A DNA stretch of 64,000 nt from Manihot esculenta. Its lineage: Eukaryota; Streptophyta; Magnoliopsida; Malpighiales; Euphorbiaceae. Position numbers and translations under genes: made by a program. Below, in pieces: positions 10,741 to 22,791 of the stretch; within the stretch, counting starts at the first letter, position 1, and each line of letters begins with the position of its first letter. The stretch is from positions 1,240,001 through 1,304,000 of the forward strand of contig NC_035161.2 of the NCBI RefSeq assembly GCF_001659605.2, given 5' to 3'. Under the pieces are notes generated by a model. It was not told the DNA's origin. It ran no database searches and saw only the letters and a program-made list of their open reading frames with translations.

Positions 10741-13700
10741 TTAATCTAAGATTAATAAAAATAATACACTCATAACGTTTTAAAAATCGTAGATTGAGTT
10801 TTCTATTAACGCATAGTTCATATGAACTTATAGTAGCTGACTTGAAAGATATTTGATTAAGCACAAATACAACAGTAAGCAATGCATTACCCCTTTAGGT
10901 TATAAGCAAATTTTCTTGCATGTTGCATTGGCTTCGCACTCATTAGATCATAGATGTTAAAATGAATTAACAATAATAAGGTTTTAATGCCTATGCCCTT
11001 ACCTCAAGAGCTTCTTGCTCATCTAAATACATATAAGACTTTCATATTGATATATTGATATAAATATAAACTAAAGAGACATAATTCAATAAGTCTAAAT
11101 TCATATATATATTTATCGTATACAATAATTAAATATTTTAGAACTTATTTCATATTAGATTTAGAATCGAAATTTTACTAAGTAAATCATTATAAGATCT
11201 AACGAAATCAAGATTTAGTTCTAAATACAGCTCATAATCAGCTTTACATAATCTTGTATCATGAAACTTATCTCTTAGTATCTAGGGGTAAGAATTCAAT
11301 CAGGTTGATTCAAAACTGAACCAAAACGAATAAACTAAAAAGGTCATGTTCCTTCAAAAGAACATGTCTCTTTGTAAGGACATAGCTCTTCATAAGGACA
11401 TATCTTTTAATGAAATTGGGTTGATCCACATGGATGATCGATTCTAATTTCTAATATCAATAATTCTCTTATTTGGAATGAAAATTTTAATTTTTCTTAA
11501 CTTAGAAAAGTTTTCATTCTAAAATAAATTTAAACCTTGCAAGTCTCTCAAAAACTCAAATCTTTTAAAATATTCTCAAAACTCTACACTTTCAATCTCT
11601 CAATTATTTCAAACTCTAAATTTATTCAATATTCGTTTAACTTTCAATTTCTTTCTTAATAATATGATAAATTCTGGAAATTTATCAAGGAGAACATATA
11701 AGGAAAAAGAGAGAGCGTGTAATTTAAGCAATCAAAATATATTTGATTCCTATTTTAGGCCTATGAGTATTGATACTCCCAATAAATTATTTGATAGCCA
11801 ACTTCTCTTCACAAGTCTAGCAAATATTGGATTACAATATTAAATTTGGATGATGATGAAGATGAGGCTCCAACTCCACCAATGGAGCCAATAACAGAGC
11901 CAAGCCAAGCCAATTGTGCATTTAAACATGATATTTTTCAATTTCAACAATAATAGTAAAAGAATTAATAGCGGTTATAGTATAACAGAGTATTAGAACA
12001 ATTATTTAGGTTCAATAGTTCTATGCTAGATGAAAGACATTTTAATATCTTTTTCATGCATTAGTTAAAGCACAATGTTCTTCAAATGATTGGATTAGAG
12101 TCGAGGATCATAGCTAAGAAAATGAAAGTTTAAGTACTAAAGATGACTTCACAAGTCCAACACATCAAAATGTGGAAATTTGTAATGAGAATCAAATATA
12201 ATTATGGCAACTAAATTACGATGAATTTGATTGCTAGTACTATGTGAGAATACATATAGACAACTTAATTATCAAAATAATCAAGTTTGAACTTTTTTTT
12301 TACTTGTAAAGAATATTATTTACATTTAAATGTAATATTATTTTACTTTTGACATTATATAAATATTTACCTTTTTACGGTTTGTTTATTTATTCCATTA
12401 TAAATTTAATAATATATAATGTTCATATTTATTTAATTTTATCCATTTTTTTGAAAATAATTTTATCTAAATTTTTTCTGAACTACAAACAAATTGAAAA
12501 TGAGTTAAATTATTTAGAATTTGATCTGAATTGAAGTCGTAACCATAAAAAACTGTAATTATAATAATTTTAATATTGGATTGAAATCAAATCAAAATCA
12601 TTAAAAATCTAAATTAAATCGAGCCAATTTTAATTTGAATTATCAAAATAAATCAAATATTCTTCAATACTATAAATATAGATCTATTTTCTTTTTTTCT
12701 TTATTCCAAGTAACATAAAACCTCTTTTATTTTCAGCAATTTATTGGTCATGTATTAAAAATAAAATTTATTAATTCAAATAATAATTTGGTAATGATAA
12801 ACATGCTAAATTTATTTCTAAAGTATAGTTCTGATACAAAAAATACTTTATTTTATTTTTAAAATCAATTTTACACTAAACTTTCAATGAATGGCCTGGT
12901 CATATATGGCAAAAGATGGATAGATTTTAAAAATGTAAATCATGAATTGTCACCATAAGACTGAGCTAAGAAACTGATAAGCTGATACACGGTCCCACTT
13001 ATTAAAAGAAAGACCTGAACACCGTAGCACCTGATTCTTTATCAAGACTCGCCCTCTCCTAAATAGATTGAATTTTCACATAAAATTATATAATTTAACA
13101 TATTCATATTACATCTGTAATCATGGGATTCTTGATCAATTAGCTGTTGGGATTCTCTATCAATTAGCGGATACCAATCAAAATTTCAGGAAATGCTATA
13201 ATTGACTTCATCTTCTTATAGTATAAAAGTTAATATACGCAGAAATCAACGTACGCATTTTTATACAACTACTCTTGACTTATAAGCAATTCCTTATATT
13301 TACTCTCTTCTTTAATTTACTGACTTGAGTGTCGGAGTGATTGTTACACCTCATATTTTATTTCTTATGAAGTGACCAATCGAAATACAATTTCATTTCA
13401 ATCACATTATTAACATATAAATTGACTATTATAATTCAATTTAATTTTATTTTATTTTTAAAAAATCTCTTAAAATGTTTTTTAATATTTAATAAAATTT
13501 GATGTGTTTAAAATCTATATAATTAGAAAGTTAATTAAAAAAATATATTTTTTAATATATATAGAAAAGTAAAATAAATAAAGAATATGGAGCTGAGCGA
13601 GTAAATAATTATTATTTCTTAAGCATGCTCTTGCCAAGCGACGACTAAAAGGGCAAACGGACGACTTTCCTTTGGCCTTATTCTCTTTCGCGGCCCACCA

Positions 13701-13750
13701 CCAACTAAAGTATCGCATGAAAAATACAACCAAATTTCAAATCTCAAGAG
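10741..13750. other. AT-rich intergenic sequence, no gene recognised
   Basis: About 3 kb with long A and T runs and only very short chance frames. A segment from about 11283 (TAGGGGTAAGAATTCAATC, then GGTTGATTCAAAACTGAACC) resembles the ends of plant hAT-like DNA transposons. I could not find a convincing matching terminus or transposase, so no element is called. Confidence 0.5.
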
Positions 13751-13834
13751 ATGAGACTAAGGGGCTACTTTTTTTCCACGTTACTCTTTTAACATTCTCT
13801 CACGCTCTCTCGCACAAACTACAGCCACAAATTC

Positions 13835-13921
13835 ATGGGTTCTCCTCCTTGTTCTATAAAGATGCCAAAATGTTTTGGTATCAGATTCAATTTAGTTACC
13901 ACTCCTAATCAGGCTAAATAA
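13835..13921 (+). pseudogene. Truncated duplicate of the RING-H2 gene 5' end
   Basis: A 28-codon frame, MGSPPCSIKMPKCFGI..., matches the start of the downstream RING-H2 protein (MGFPSVSMKMPQCFGI). The similarity extends into the upstream CT-rich leader (about 13790-13834 compared with 14000-14047). After GGTATCA the two copies diverge and this one stops at 13919-13921. It is a partial tandem duplicate covering leader and start only. It could act as an upstream reading frame if transcription began before it; that is inference. Confidence 0.7.
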
Positions 13922-14047
13922 ATCATAAAACGACGTTGACAGATCATCACAAATCCCAATTGCAGTTTCTCCGCTTCTTCAAATCCTTAGCCCCTCTCTC
14001 TCTTTTTCTCTCTCTCTCTCTGTGTGACACCAAACAGCCAGAGATTC

Positions 14048-14605
14048 ATGGGTTTTCCTTCTGTTTCTATGAAGATGCCACAATGCTTTGGTATCAACTT
14101 CCTGCTAATTCTGATAACTTACTTCAAGATTGCTTTCACAAGGTTCCTCACCCAATTGTGCCTGCTTAAGCCGCAACAACAAGCTTATACTACTGAGGAA
14201 GAGACCACAAATTATGTTCTCATAATCGACAGACTTTGCCCAACGCCCATTCCTGTCCCTGTCAATATTCTCACAGCCCTGATCAAGAGGAGACTTCCAG
14301 TGACAAAATTCCATAATATCCTCCATAGGTTGGGAAAGGATGAAGACGAAGATGAAGAGTGCATATGCCCTGTTTGCGCAGATTCTATAAAGAACAGAGA
14401 CGAAATCAGAGAGTTATGCAACTGTTCTCATGTGTTTCACAAGGATTGCCTAGACAAATGGGTAGATGAGGGTCAGGTTACTTGCCCATTATGCAGATCC
14501 ATGCTGTTTCCAGAAAACATGTGGACAAGATCTGCAGGAGGTCCATGGATGATTGAGAGAAGTGCTCTGTTTTCTGGTGGGAACCCTGCGATGGAAGAAA
14601 ATTAA
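14048..14605 (+). CDS. RING-H2 zinc-finger protein, probable E3 ubiquitin ligase (BRH1/RHA-like)
   Basis: An intronless gene for 185 residues. An N-terminal hydrophobic stretch (about residues 16-40) could anchor it in a membrane. A basic segment and an acidic run (DEDEDEE, about 98-104) follow, then a RING-H2 finger. The zinc ligands are Cys107, Cys110, Cys126, His128, His131, Cys134, Cys146 and Cys149, spaced C-x2-C-x15-C-x-H-x2-H-x2-C-x11-C-x2-C. Such fingers bind an E2 enzyme and pass ubiquitin to a substrate. The start chosen gives MGFP, as I recall for brassinosteroid-responsive RING-H2 proteins; an in-frame ATG at 14024 would add eight residues. The leader is CT-rich (about 13996-14020). 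Substrate and pathway cannot be told from sequence. Confidence 0.85.
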   Translation: MGFPSVSMKMPQCFGINFLLILITYFKIAFTRFLTQLCLLKPQQQAYTTEEETTNYVLIIDRLCPTPIPVPVNILTALIKRRLPVTKFHNILHRLGKDEDEDEECICPVCADSIKNRDEIRELCNCSHVFHKDCLDKWVDEGQVTCPLCRSMLFPENMWTRSAGGPWMIERSALFSGGNPAMEEN

Positions 14606-16038
14606 AAATGAGACATTTAAGATCCCTTCTGCTTCTAGGTATATTATGGACTGCCAGAAATCTAATGAAGATCTGTAAGTGATGCAGAGGAATTTATATC
14701 ATCTCTGATGATCATCCACCAATACAAGCAAAGGAAGGTGTTATCAACTCAGTATCATCCCCACTCATCTCTACTGTAAAGTTCGGGGAAAAAGAAAATT
14801 CTCTAGTTTAAAGTTCGAAAATAAATAAATCTCTAGAGTAAAGGTTCTTTCGGATCTGCCTGTGCTTGCATTGCATTATTTACTTTTTTTTTTTTTATAT
14901 TATAATTTATAAATTGATTGTTACAATCTTATTTAATTTTATCTTATTTGTAATATAATTTTTAATTATTTATTTTTTTAAATGAGATTTCAAATTATCT
15001 TTCACATTTAATTTAAATCATAGGTTATTAATAATGATTTTACTGTTTCAATAAAACTTAATATTTTTATTTTATATTAAAAATAATATAATTGAAATTT
15101 AATAGAAAAAATTGTCCATTAATTAAAAAAACTAAAATTTCTTTATATACGAAAAAAAAATAAAGTAAATAAAAATTATTAAACATAGAGTAATATACTT
15201 TTATTTAATGTAAATTGATAAATAAAAATTTAATTTCAAAATATTTAATAATATAATTATTTTTATATTTTAATAAAATATTAAAAATAAATAAAATTTA
15301 TTGTCATAAATATATTAATTACATATTTATCTTCATAATATAACATTTTTTTAATAAAAATATTTAAAAATGGAGACTCGAATTTAAAGATGGTACTTGA
15401 GTTATATACCTTCATCTAATATTAGTATTTTATTTAAATTAAAATTGTTAAAAACTTATATTAGTATTTAACAAAAATTATTAACAATTTACATTAAAAT
15501 TTAATCTATTAAATTAAATGTTTTTTATAATCTAGAATAATATTTAAAATAATTAAAATAAAAAATAGTATTTAAAAAATTATAAAAAATTAATATTTTT
15601 AATAATGCATATTTGATATCATTGCTAATAATAAATTTAGTGACAATGTAGCTATTGTTAGAAAAAATTTATTTTGAGTATAATGTGTCAGTAAAGCTAT
15701 TAGTATAAGTTATATTCTAAAATCTTTTACGATGAATATTTTTATTGATAAACAAAATCTATTCATTCCTAAATTGTGTTGCTAAAAATTTTAGCATAAG
15801 TTATGTCATAAAACCTTTGAGGATAAAATTGTCGGTAATAATAGTTAGCAATTTTTTTTTTGTTATAGATTAAATTTCTATAAGATTTATTTTTTAAAAA
15901 TATCATTTTCTTGATTTGGGAATTAATAATTTTAATTAGTTGAAATTAATTTTTTCACTATGTCCATAAAAATACATATATGTGTTTTTTTTTAATTTTT
16001 CAATATTATTCAAAAAAATAATTGAAAAATAGGGCGTA
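14606..16038. other. 3' flank of RING gene and AT-rich intergenic sequence
   Basis: The first 250 bp are probably 3' untranslated sequence, with AATAAATAAA near 14821 as a possible poly(A) signal. The rest is extremely AT-rich with no coding features seen. Confidence 0.5.
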
Positions 16039-16086
16039 GCATGTCCTGATTTTAGCATGTCCTAATTTTAGCATGTCGTAATTTTA
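16039..16086 (+). repeat. 16-bp tandem repeat (3 copies)
   Basis: Three adjacent copies of GCATGTC(C/G)T(G/A)ATTTTA at 16039, 16055 and 16071. Confidence 0.9.
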
Positions 16087-16114
16087 GCATGAACATGCTT
16101 TTCAGTTTAGAGCT

Positions 16115-18748
16115 ACAAGAGGCGAGTAAAAACTAAACTGAACTGTTTTTTTTTAAGTTAAAAGATTTCAATCAAGTATGTTCATGCATCATGAATGCAT
16201 ACGTTAATATAGGGTTATTGCTTTAGAATCACAAATATGTTGTATTGCATTTTTCTATTTGTTGATATTAGATAGATGTTGGATAATTCACTAGTCCTTG
16301 ATAAATGGTATGATATGATGCTTATGAAAGTATAGATTGAGACTCATTCTACACCCCAATACTATGTTAAAGAGAAAGACCAAGTTGGCCTATTCTACGC
16401 TCTTAGCACTATAGTTTATATTATTTTTTTAAGAGGAAGTCCTGAGGATCATCTGTTATGGGTCGTGCACTATTGGAGACATATAGGGCTACTAGTGACA
16501 AGTCCATCGTTTTATGCATGTGATGCATATACACAAGAATTTAATTTAAAAGATTTATTTTATTGTGTATATTTGTACTCACTAGGCTATCCATATAACT
16601 TACCCCTTTTCCCTAACCCCGTAGATTTGCAGGTTTGGAGATAAAGTTAAGGACCATAGAGATTAGAGTGTTATTTTTTATAGTAGTTTCGTAGTGGACA
16701 TGTAATTTTTTTATTATGGTTTAGAATTGTGTAATGCACTAGTATTAGTTCTAAACCCTAGTTTTGATGTGATCTCTGTTATATGTAAAAGTTTAAAATT
16801 CTTATGTTAATGTTTATGTTAAACTTTATGGCACGTGTATGATACACAGAGCTTTTGTTGAGAGCTCCTAAGTGCATGTTTATGTTTTTACAAATATTCA
16901 CGTACACATGCTCACTTTCATTCATGATAAATTTTTCATGTATGTTTGAGAACATAATAGGATTCTATCATCAATAGAGTTTGTGTGTTAGGCTTTCTGA
17001 AGGTTTCAGTGATCTTATGTCGATCTGAACTCTAATGTTAGTGACGATCCTAATTGGAGTCTTTATAGATTAGTATCAAAACCCTAGATTTATATGGTCA
17101 AACCTAGAGTTTTAGGCTCATAGATGTTAGCAGGCTCATAGATGTTAGCATAATTAGGAAAATACATGTCCATTAGGGGTAGGATGTAGTGCCTTGCTCT
17201 ATTACATATATATGCTTATATGATGTCATGAATATGACCATGCGGATTTTATGTTATATTTGTTATGGGTTCCTGTATGCTCACATGAATTATATGATTG
17301 CTAATGTCTTGATTTTTTTATTCTTTTTTTTTAGAAGTGAGGATGCATGACTTATGTCGATCTACATAAATGTTCGATGCCCTACTTAAGAATAAAGGTA
17401 TGGATGCCCTTCCCCCTGTTGCTCCATCAAGAGCTCGGACAAGTAGAAGTAATAGAAGAAAAGCATCAAGTGATCCTAGAAGGTCTTTTAATGTAGGATA
17501 ACAGATATGGGTAAGATTTCAGTAGATGATAGGGAATCAGTGGGTGATGAGTAAAGAGGAGATGGAATTCTAGGTGATGGCAACAAAAAGAGAGGGCATG
17601 AAAAGAGTCAAAAGGAGGAGCAGAAGGCGTTTAGGGCTCAAGATAAGCTTATTTACCTCAATACTAGTACTACCGAATAGGACCTAAGTATACGATGAAA
17701 AGTTCATCAGATTACTCTCTCCCACCCTTATCCCTCATACATGCCCTAACCACTATACTACTCACCTTATTCACCCTACACCATGTATTCGCCTCTATCC
17801 TATTGTTAGAACCTAATAAACCCTAATACAAGGAGTACAATACTACCACTACCACCTCCCCCCTACAGAAGCAGTAGTTCCTAAAATCTAACCACCTAGA
17901 ACCGACTTACAACATGAAGCAAGGTTAAGGTAATAGATTACCTGAAGTTGGATACTCTTAAGTATGAGGGAAATGACCTGTTTGAGTATATGAAGGCAAT
18001 GAAAATGATTGTTAATGAGTTAGAAGCTAGTGATAGCAGAGCCATTCAGATGTAAGGTTCATTATGAAATGTAAGAAGGCAAAGGAGTAATTCAAGAATT
18101 ACATGGAATGAAAGCTAGAAAGGTTGGTATGGGAATATTTTGCAAATGAATTTGCAGGATGGGAATTTTTGGATAGTTCTAGAGAATTGAAAGTAATAGA
18201 GTTTTAGCAGTTGAGGCAGACTGAAGAGATGAGTATGGATAAATATATAAACAAGTTTTTGGATTTGTTGTAGTATATGGGACAGGCTTATGATATAGAG
18301 TAGAAAAAAGCTATGAGGTATGCCGTGACACTTTATTCCATGTATTCCTTCCTTATTTTAGCAGTACAAAGAGAGAGTTTCCACACTATTATAGATGCAG
18401 CTAGAAAGATGGAGGCCAATGCCATCACATAAGGGACTGTGAAATAATAGGTGGCATAATCATCAAGTTTCAAAGCTTTGGGTATAAAAAATTTTGATCT
18501 CTTTTTTTTACATACAACCATCATAAGAAGTAAGAAATGGGGGAAGTCTATAAAAAAAGTAAGAAGAATAAGTTGTGGAACAAGTTAAAGTCAATTCTAG
18601 GTATGAGTAGTGGTTCAAGCTATAGTTCAGACAACTTTAATTGTCTCAAGTGTGGAAAGCCACACAAGGTGTAAAAGGCGAGGTAGAGGAAGAGGGACAA
18701 TCTCTTCTTCAATAGGTTCCCAAATGGAAGGTCCTTTATCTCTAACAT
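16115..18748 (+). mobile_element. Old, decayed Tekay-type element (LTR end, primer-site relic, gag relic)
   Basis: From 16115 the sequence follows the second half of the Tekay LTRs in degraded form: AGAGGCGAGTAAAAACTAAAC for the AGAGGTGAGTGGAACTAAAC of younger copies, a CATGCATCATGA block, a TACTCACTAGGCTAT block, and CCCTAACCCCGTAGATTTGCAGG. The LTR end is about 17067, followed by a primer-site relic TAGTATCAAAAC (17071-17082) and a gag relic to 18748. Upstream LTR half, pol and 3' LTR are not found. Confidence 0.75.
17343..18748 (+). pseudogene. gag relic of the old Tekay element
   Basis: It starts at an ATG just after a T-rich stretch ending TTTTTTTAG, the same arrangement as in younger copies. 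Recognisable parts are the capsid-like YLKLDTLKYEGNDLFEYMKA (about 17940), FANEFAGWEFLDSSRELK (about 18140), a remnant of the zinc-knuckle region (CLKCGKPHK, about 18645) and RGRGRGTISSSIGS (about 18685). It is broken by many stops and small indels. The last motif is closest to T2 gag. Confidence 0.75.
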
Positions 18749-18899
18749 GGGTTTTTCTAGAATTATTACTCTATTGACACTCATACTTTTTAATTTCTTT
18801 ATCAGAGCATCAAATTTGGCATTTTATCAAGCTGAGTGCATTGACTTCAAGGACTCCAACTGTCTTTCTAGAATTATTGCTCTATTGATAATGCTGACT

Positions 18900-19380
18900 A
18901 ACACCCTTGTCTATATGAGCATAAGCTTCATTTAGTGAAAACTCTATTAAATCTTCTGTAAAGAATGCTTCAATAATATTCCGAAAAGCAGGTGATATCC
19001 TATTGTAAAATTACTAAACAATTTACTACTTGGGGATACATGCTGTGAGCATCTCCTCTGAATAGACTTATTCCTTCCTCATGCCTCATATAAAGATTCA
19101 TCTGGGTGTGTCTGAAAGGTAGTGAGCTCCTCCCTTAACTTATCTAACTTCATCGGTGGAAAGCACTAATTAAAAAGGGCTAGAGAGAGCTAATGTAGTG
19201 ATAGAACCTGGTGGCATAGAGTCTAACCACTATCTGGCTTTATCCTTTAGAGAAAAGGAGAATAAACTAGGTCAAATAGCATGCTCAATAACTCCATTCA
19301 TCTTCACATAATCACTAATCTCCAAAAATAGTTCAGATGAGCATAGGGATTCTTCAGAGGTGTTCCCCTAAACTAATTTT
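18900..19380 (-). pseudogene. gag relic of a second gypsy lineage
   Basis: The minus strand between about 19160 and 19020 reads FPPMKLDKLREELTTFQTHP, then DESLYEA, a stop in place of Trp, and RNKSIQRRCSQH. This is the common retrotransposon gag core (FPP..K...LR.E...F....ESLYEAWER.K...RRCPHHG) of non-chromovirus gypsy elements. Upstream on the same strand is WLDSMPPGSITT. Stops and frame changes are frequent. It abuts the Tekay gag relic tail to tail. No LTRs were identified for it. Confidence 0.7.
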
Positions 19381-21036
19381 CAGAATTATGAGTTCACAAT
19401 TTAATTAAAAATAGACTAAAATTTAGCATTCAATAAATAGGAGATTACTTATTTGAAGGAAGTTTATCCTAAAGTACTTTAAGAATTTTTTCAAGGTGAA
19501 GAGATTATATTCTAATAAGATCAATACTTATTTTTATAATATCAAATCAAATAGAATTCATTAGGATTTATGATTAGCAATTAAATCAATGCAAAGCAGA
19601 TACCAATACAAAGCAAGCATTAAATATACAAAAAATTGAATCAAATAGTGTAATATAAATTTATTGAGTAAAAGAAATTAAAGATTCATGTAATCAAAGT
19701 ATTACTTTTCAAATCTTAAAATAAAGAAATGTACTCACTCATATTCAAAATTGTTAAAACAATCAAATTAAGAAAACAAGACATTAGGAAAATAGAACCA
19801 CAATAGATCCAGGTTTGAAATTGATAGCTTGATCTTCTCATACTTTTGCTGTGACATCTCCTCTACGAACCAATGGTTTCCTCTCCTTTTATTCAATTTC
19901 TCCTTGGTACTCTCCATGTTTAGAATGATCTTCTAACTGACATTCTTTCTTTTTATTTCCCTATGACTTTCCCCCAATTCCAAATAACTTAAGACATCCT
20001 TTTGACTAAGCAAAATGTAATAAAATTGATTGGGTTGTGTTTATCTGCTAAAGTCGTATGAACTCATATAAATAAGCTTAATTTACAAAGGTCTTGCACA
20101 TTATATAGGGTCGGTCTGTATAAACTACTATGCTCCCTGAAAATTTACATGAGATCATGTAATTTCTACAGGCCTATGTAGCCTTCTGAGCACTTCTAAT
20201 ATACCTTATTTGGTTATAAAAGGCCTCTATATTTGCATGTGTTCACCTCATAAAATTTAGGTTGAATTACATGGAGTTATTGAGTGTTTGACCTTTCTTA
20301 TTTCAATTTGGCTATTCTCCATAAAATAGGCTGCTAAACATTCCAAAGTTACTAATAGAGGGAATTTTGACAAAATAAAAATTAAAAAAATTAAAATAAA
20401 AGGGATTTCATGCTGAAAAACTTAAAACAAAGATCCTAAATACTGCTAAATATAATTATATCAATCATTTAAACTATTCTACTATAGAATAGTCTTGCAT
20501 TCTCCTAGAGATTGCAAATTTGCAACAGAACGCAATTTGTTTGCTATAGATTTGCAAAGAACCACTCTTAATTTGCCTGATACAGATTTACAAATTTTTG
20601 CAATTCCAATAAACATCAAACAATATTTCACTTGATCTTTGAATTCAACTATTCAATTCCATGACCTGAATGTTCATTAGGAATTATAATCATTATAGAA
20701 TGAGGAAATTTAGAATTTTATTAATTAGAAATTTTATCACAAGTTTAACTATTTTTTCTTAATTTAGATTTGCTTAGTATTTCAAATTAGTATTTATTAG
20801 AATTCATACTTAGGTGCAACCAAAATAATAAATTAGGCAATAGGTTATCTTACCGAAGATAAAAGTTTGTGCATTAAAATTTTAATCCAAAATTAATAGT
20901 TCCAAATAGCTTGCCGTTTTAAATCCCTAAGAGATTCAACTGAATAACATAGTTTGCAATACAATTCCAATTAAATAGGAAAAAACAAGTTTTATTGTGA
21001 ACATCTTAATATTTATATAAAATATACTTGTATAAT
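19381..21036. other. AT-rich sequence, nothing recognised
   Basis: Possibly the remainder of the older gypsy element on the minus strand, but no coding motif, LTR end or repeat could be supported. Confidence 0.4.
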
Positions 21037-21041
21037 GCTAT
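21037..21041. repeat. Target duplication GCTAT of the 30.6-kb nest (partner at 51607-51611)
   Basis: GCTAT directly precedes TGTAATACC at 21042 and directly follows GTCGTTACA at 51606. This fixes both ends of T3 although 20.9 kb of other elements lie inside it. Confidence 0.95.
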
Positions 21042-21303
21042 TGTAATACCCGGCTAGAGTCCGGCATCGGAATTCTACTTTCCGATGGAGTTTCGGATGC
21101 CGAAAGTCTCTAGAAGGGTTAGATTTATGTTGTTCTAAAATGTTTTGGTATGTTTCATAGTTTTAAAGCATAAGGAAATGAGTTTTTGAGTGAAATGAAC
21201 TAAGGCAGAAAAGTCAGGTTCGGCCGCCGAAGTTGAGGTTCGGCCGCCGAACATCAACTTTCGGTTTCACGTGTGGCCGCCGAAGGTGGTCTGGCCAGCC
21301 ACC

Positions 21304-21310
21304 TATAAAA
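21304..21310 (+). promoter_or_regulatory. T3 LTR TATA box
   Basis: CCACCTATAAAAGGCCCTC. Equivalent boxes occur in T4 (27146-27140 and 32039-32033, minus), T6 (41963), T2 (10357-10352, minus) and T7 (61248-61242, minus), always next to GGC(C)CTC-like sequence. I did not find one in the T5 LTR. Confidence 0.75.
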
Positions 21311-21544
21311 GGCCCTCAGTCGGTTGAAACGATAAGATCACCGTTTCTTTGACTTGCTGAGGTGGACCCTGTCCTTTGTAGAGTTTTCTTCCTGTTTTCA
21401 TTAAATCATGCAAAGATTTGATTGATTTTTATGGGTTTTTGAAGGTTTTGAGCTAAAAACACAAAGTTGTGAAGTTTAGAGAGTTTGACGGAGAGTTGCT
21501 CCAAAACTCCACGTTGGGATCGTTCATCTTCTTGTTGTCAAGAG

Positions 21545-22238
21545 GTAAGTGAAGATCCTGACCTTGTTTTTATGTTTTCTGAAGGTTTTATGAGGTTTTG
21601 GGGAAGAGTTGCATGAATAGGGTAAAAAGAGAGGTTTTGGTGATTTTGTGAGAAAAGCTTGTATATGTGTTGTATGTTTTGTGTTGTTGGGGTTTTTAGC
21701 TAGTTTTTGACCCCTTTGAGCATATACTTGGGTGTATGCAAGTTGAGGAATTGAGGTGGTTGAGTTTGGGAGAGGTTTGTGCATTTTGGCGTGAGGCAGA
21801 GCAAGGTTCTGCCTTGCTGATGAACCCAGCTTCGGCTGCCGAAGAATGGTTCGGCCGCCGAACCCATGAGGAGGTGGCTTCGGTTGCCCAAGCTTGCCCC
21901 CGAGCTTTTGGACTTTCGGCTCTGGAGGGGAGTTCGGCCGCCGAAGGTGCTGCCGAAGGATAGAGACTTTCGTCTCTGGAGTGCCTTTCAGCCCCCGAAA
22001 CTTGCCTCCGAAAGGGTTCGCTGCCGAAAGTAGAGCTTCGGCCGCCGAAGGTGCATGAGTTTCGTCTTTGGAGAGGACTTTCGGCCGCCGAACCTGCCGC
22101 CGAAAGTGTCCTGTCCAGCTTTCCTTTGCTTGCTTTTCAGGGATGTTTGAGTGAGATTAAGGGGAGTCTTGGGGAGTTTCTTAGAGTTGTTCATAAGCTA
22201 GTTTGGTCCCTCATTTGAGTTTATCTGTGCTTACACAG
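21545..22238 (+). other. Predicted leader intron 1 in T3 5' LTR
   Basis: Donor TCAAGAG|GTAAGTG at 21545; acceptor TGCTTACACAG|ACC ending at 22238; 694 bp. Equivalent introns: T6 42203-42790 (588 bp), T4 31799-31214 (minus, 586 bp), T5 49787-49110 (minus, 678 bp), T7 61008-60410 (minus, 599 bp). T2 lacks it exactly. This is a prediction from sequence only. Confidence 0.65.
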
Positions 22239-22318
22239 ACCAGAGGAACCAGAGAGAGCAGCAGTGAGTATTGCTCCAGAGTGTTCAGAGCCTGCAGAGT
22301 CAGTCCAGATAGCCAAAG

Positions 22319-22791
22319 GTGAGTGGAACTAAACTTAATTCTGTTAATTAAGAAATGGAATATTTTTAGCATATTTCATGCATCATGGATATACAGTAGG
22401 TTGATTGCATTAGAATTCACGAATATGTTGCATTGCATCGTTATTTGTTGATGTGGGTGAATGCTGAATGATCCAATAGTCACTGAGATAAGTCCAGGAG
22501 CCTTTGACTACACCCTGGCAGGTATAGGAAAGTCCAGGAGCCTTTGACTACGCCCTGGCAATGGTAAGTACAGGTGTTATACACACATATACATATATGA
22601 GATAGGAAATCCAGGTGCCTTTGACTACGCCCTGGTATGAGATACTGGGACTATTTGGTGACAGGTTTACCCTTGATGTGGCTTGTCTGTGATATGATGC
22701 ATTCCATGAGATCATGTTTTAATGATATGTTTTACTGTTCTACTCACTGGGCTATAGAGCTCATCCCACTCCCTTAACCCCAGTCTTGCAG
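22319..22791 (+). other. Predicted leader intron 2 in T3 5' LTR
   Basis: Donor CCAAAG|GTGAGTGG at 22319; acceptor CCCCAGTCTTGCAG|G ending at 22791; 473 bp. The exon between introns 1 and 2 would be 80 bp (22239-22318). The donor CCAGAG|GTGAGT and the acceptor block are conserved in all three LTR groups (T6 42861-43413; T2 10044-9553 minus) and are still readable in the old relic at 16115-16630. Confidence 0.6.

Noticed and set aside
12349..12534. Short frame rich in Ile, Leu, Phe and Tyr in AT-rich DNA
   Set aside because: Composition explains it; no signal, motif or flanking gene structure.
11283..12690. Possible hAT-like DNA transposon (TAGGGGTAAG...GGTTGATTCAAAACTGAACC start)
   Set aside because: No matching inverted terminus, 8-bp target duplication or transposase motif could be found by eye.
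18747..18935. Plus-strand frame MGFSRIITLLTLILF...
   Set aside because: It lies opposite the minus-strand gag relic and at the relic junction; likely a chance hydrophobic frame.
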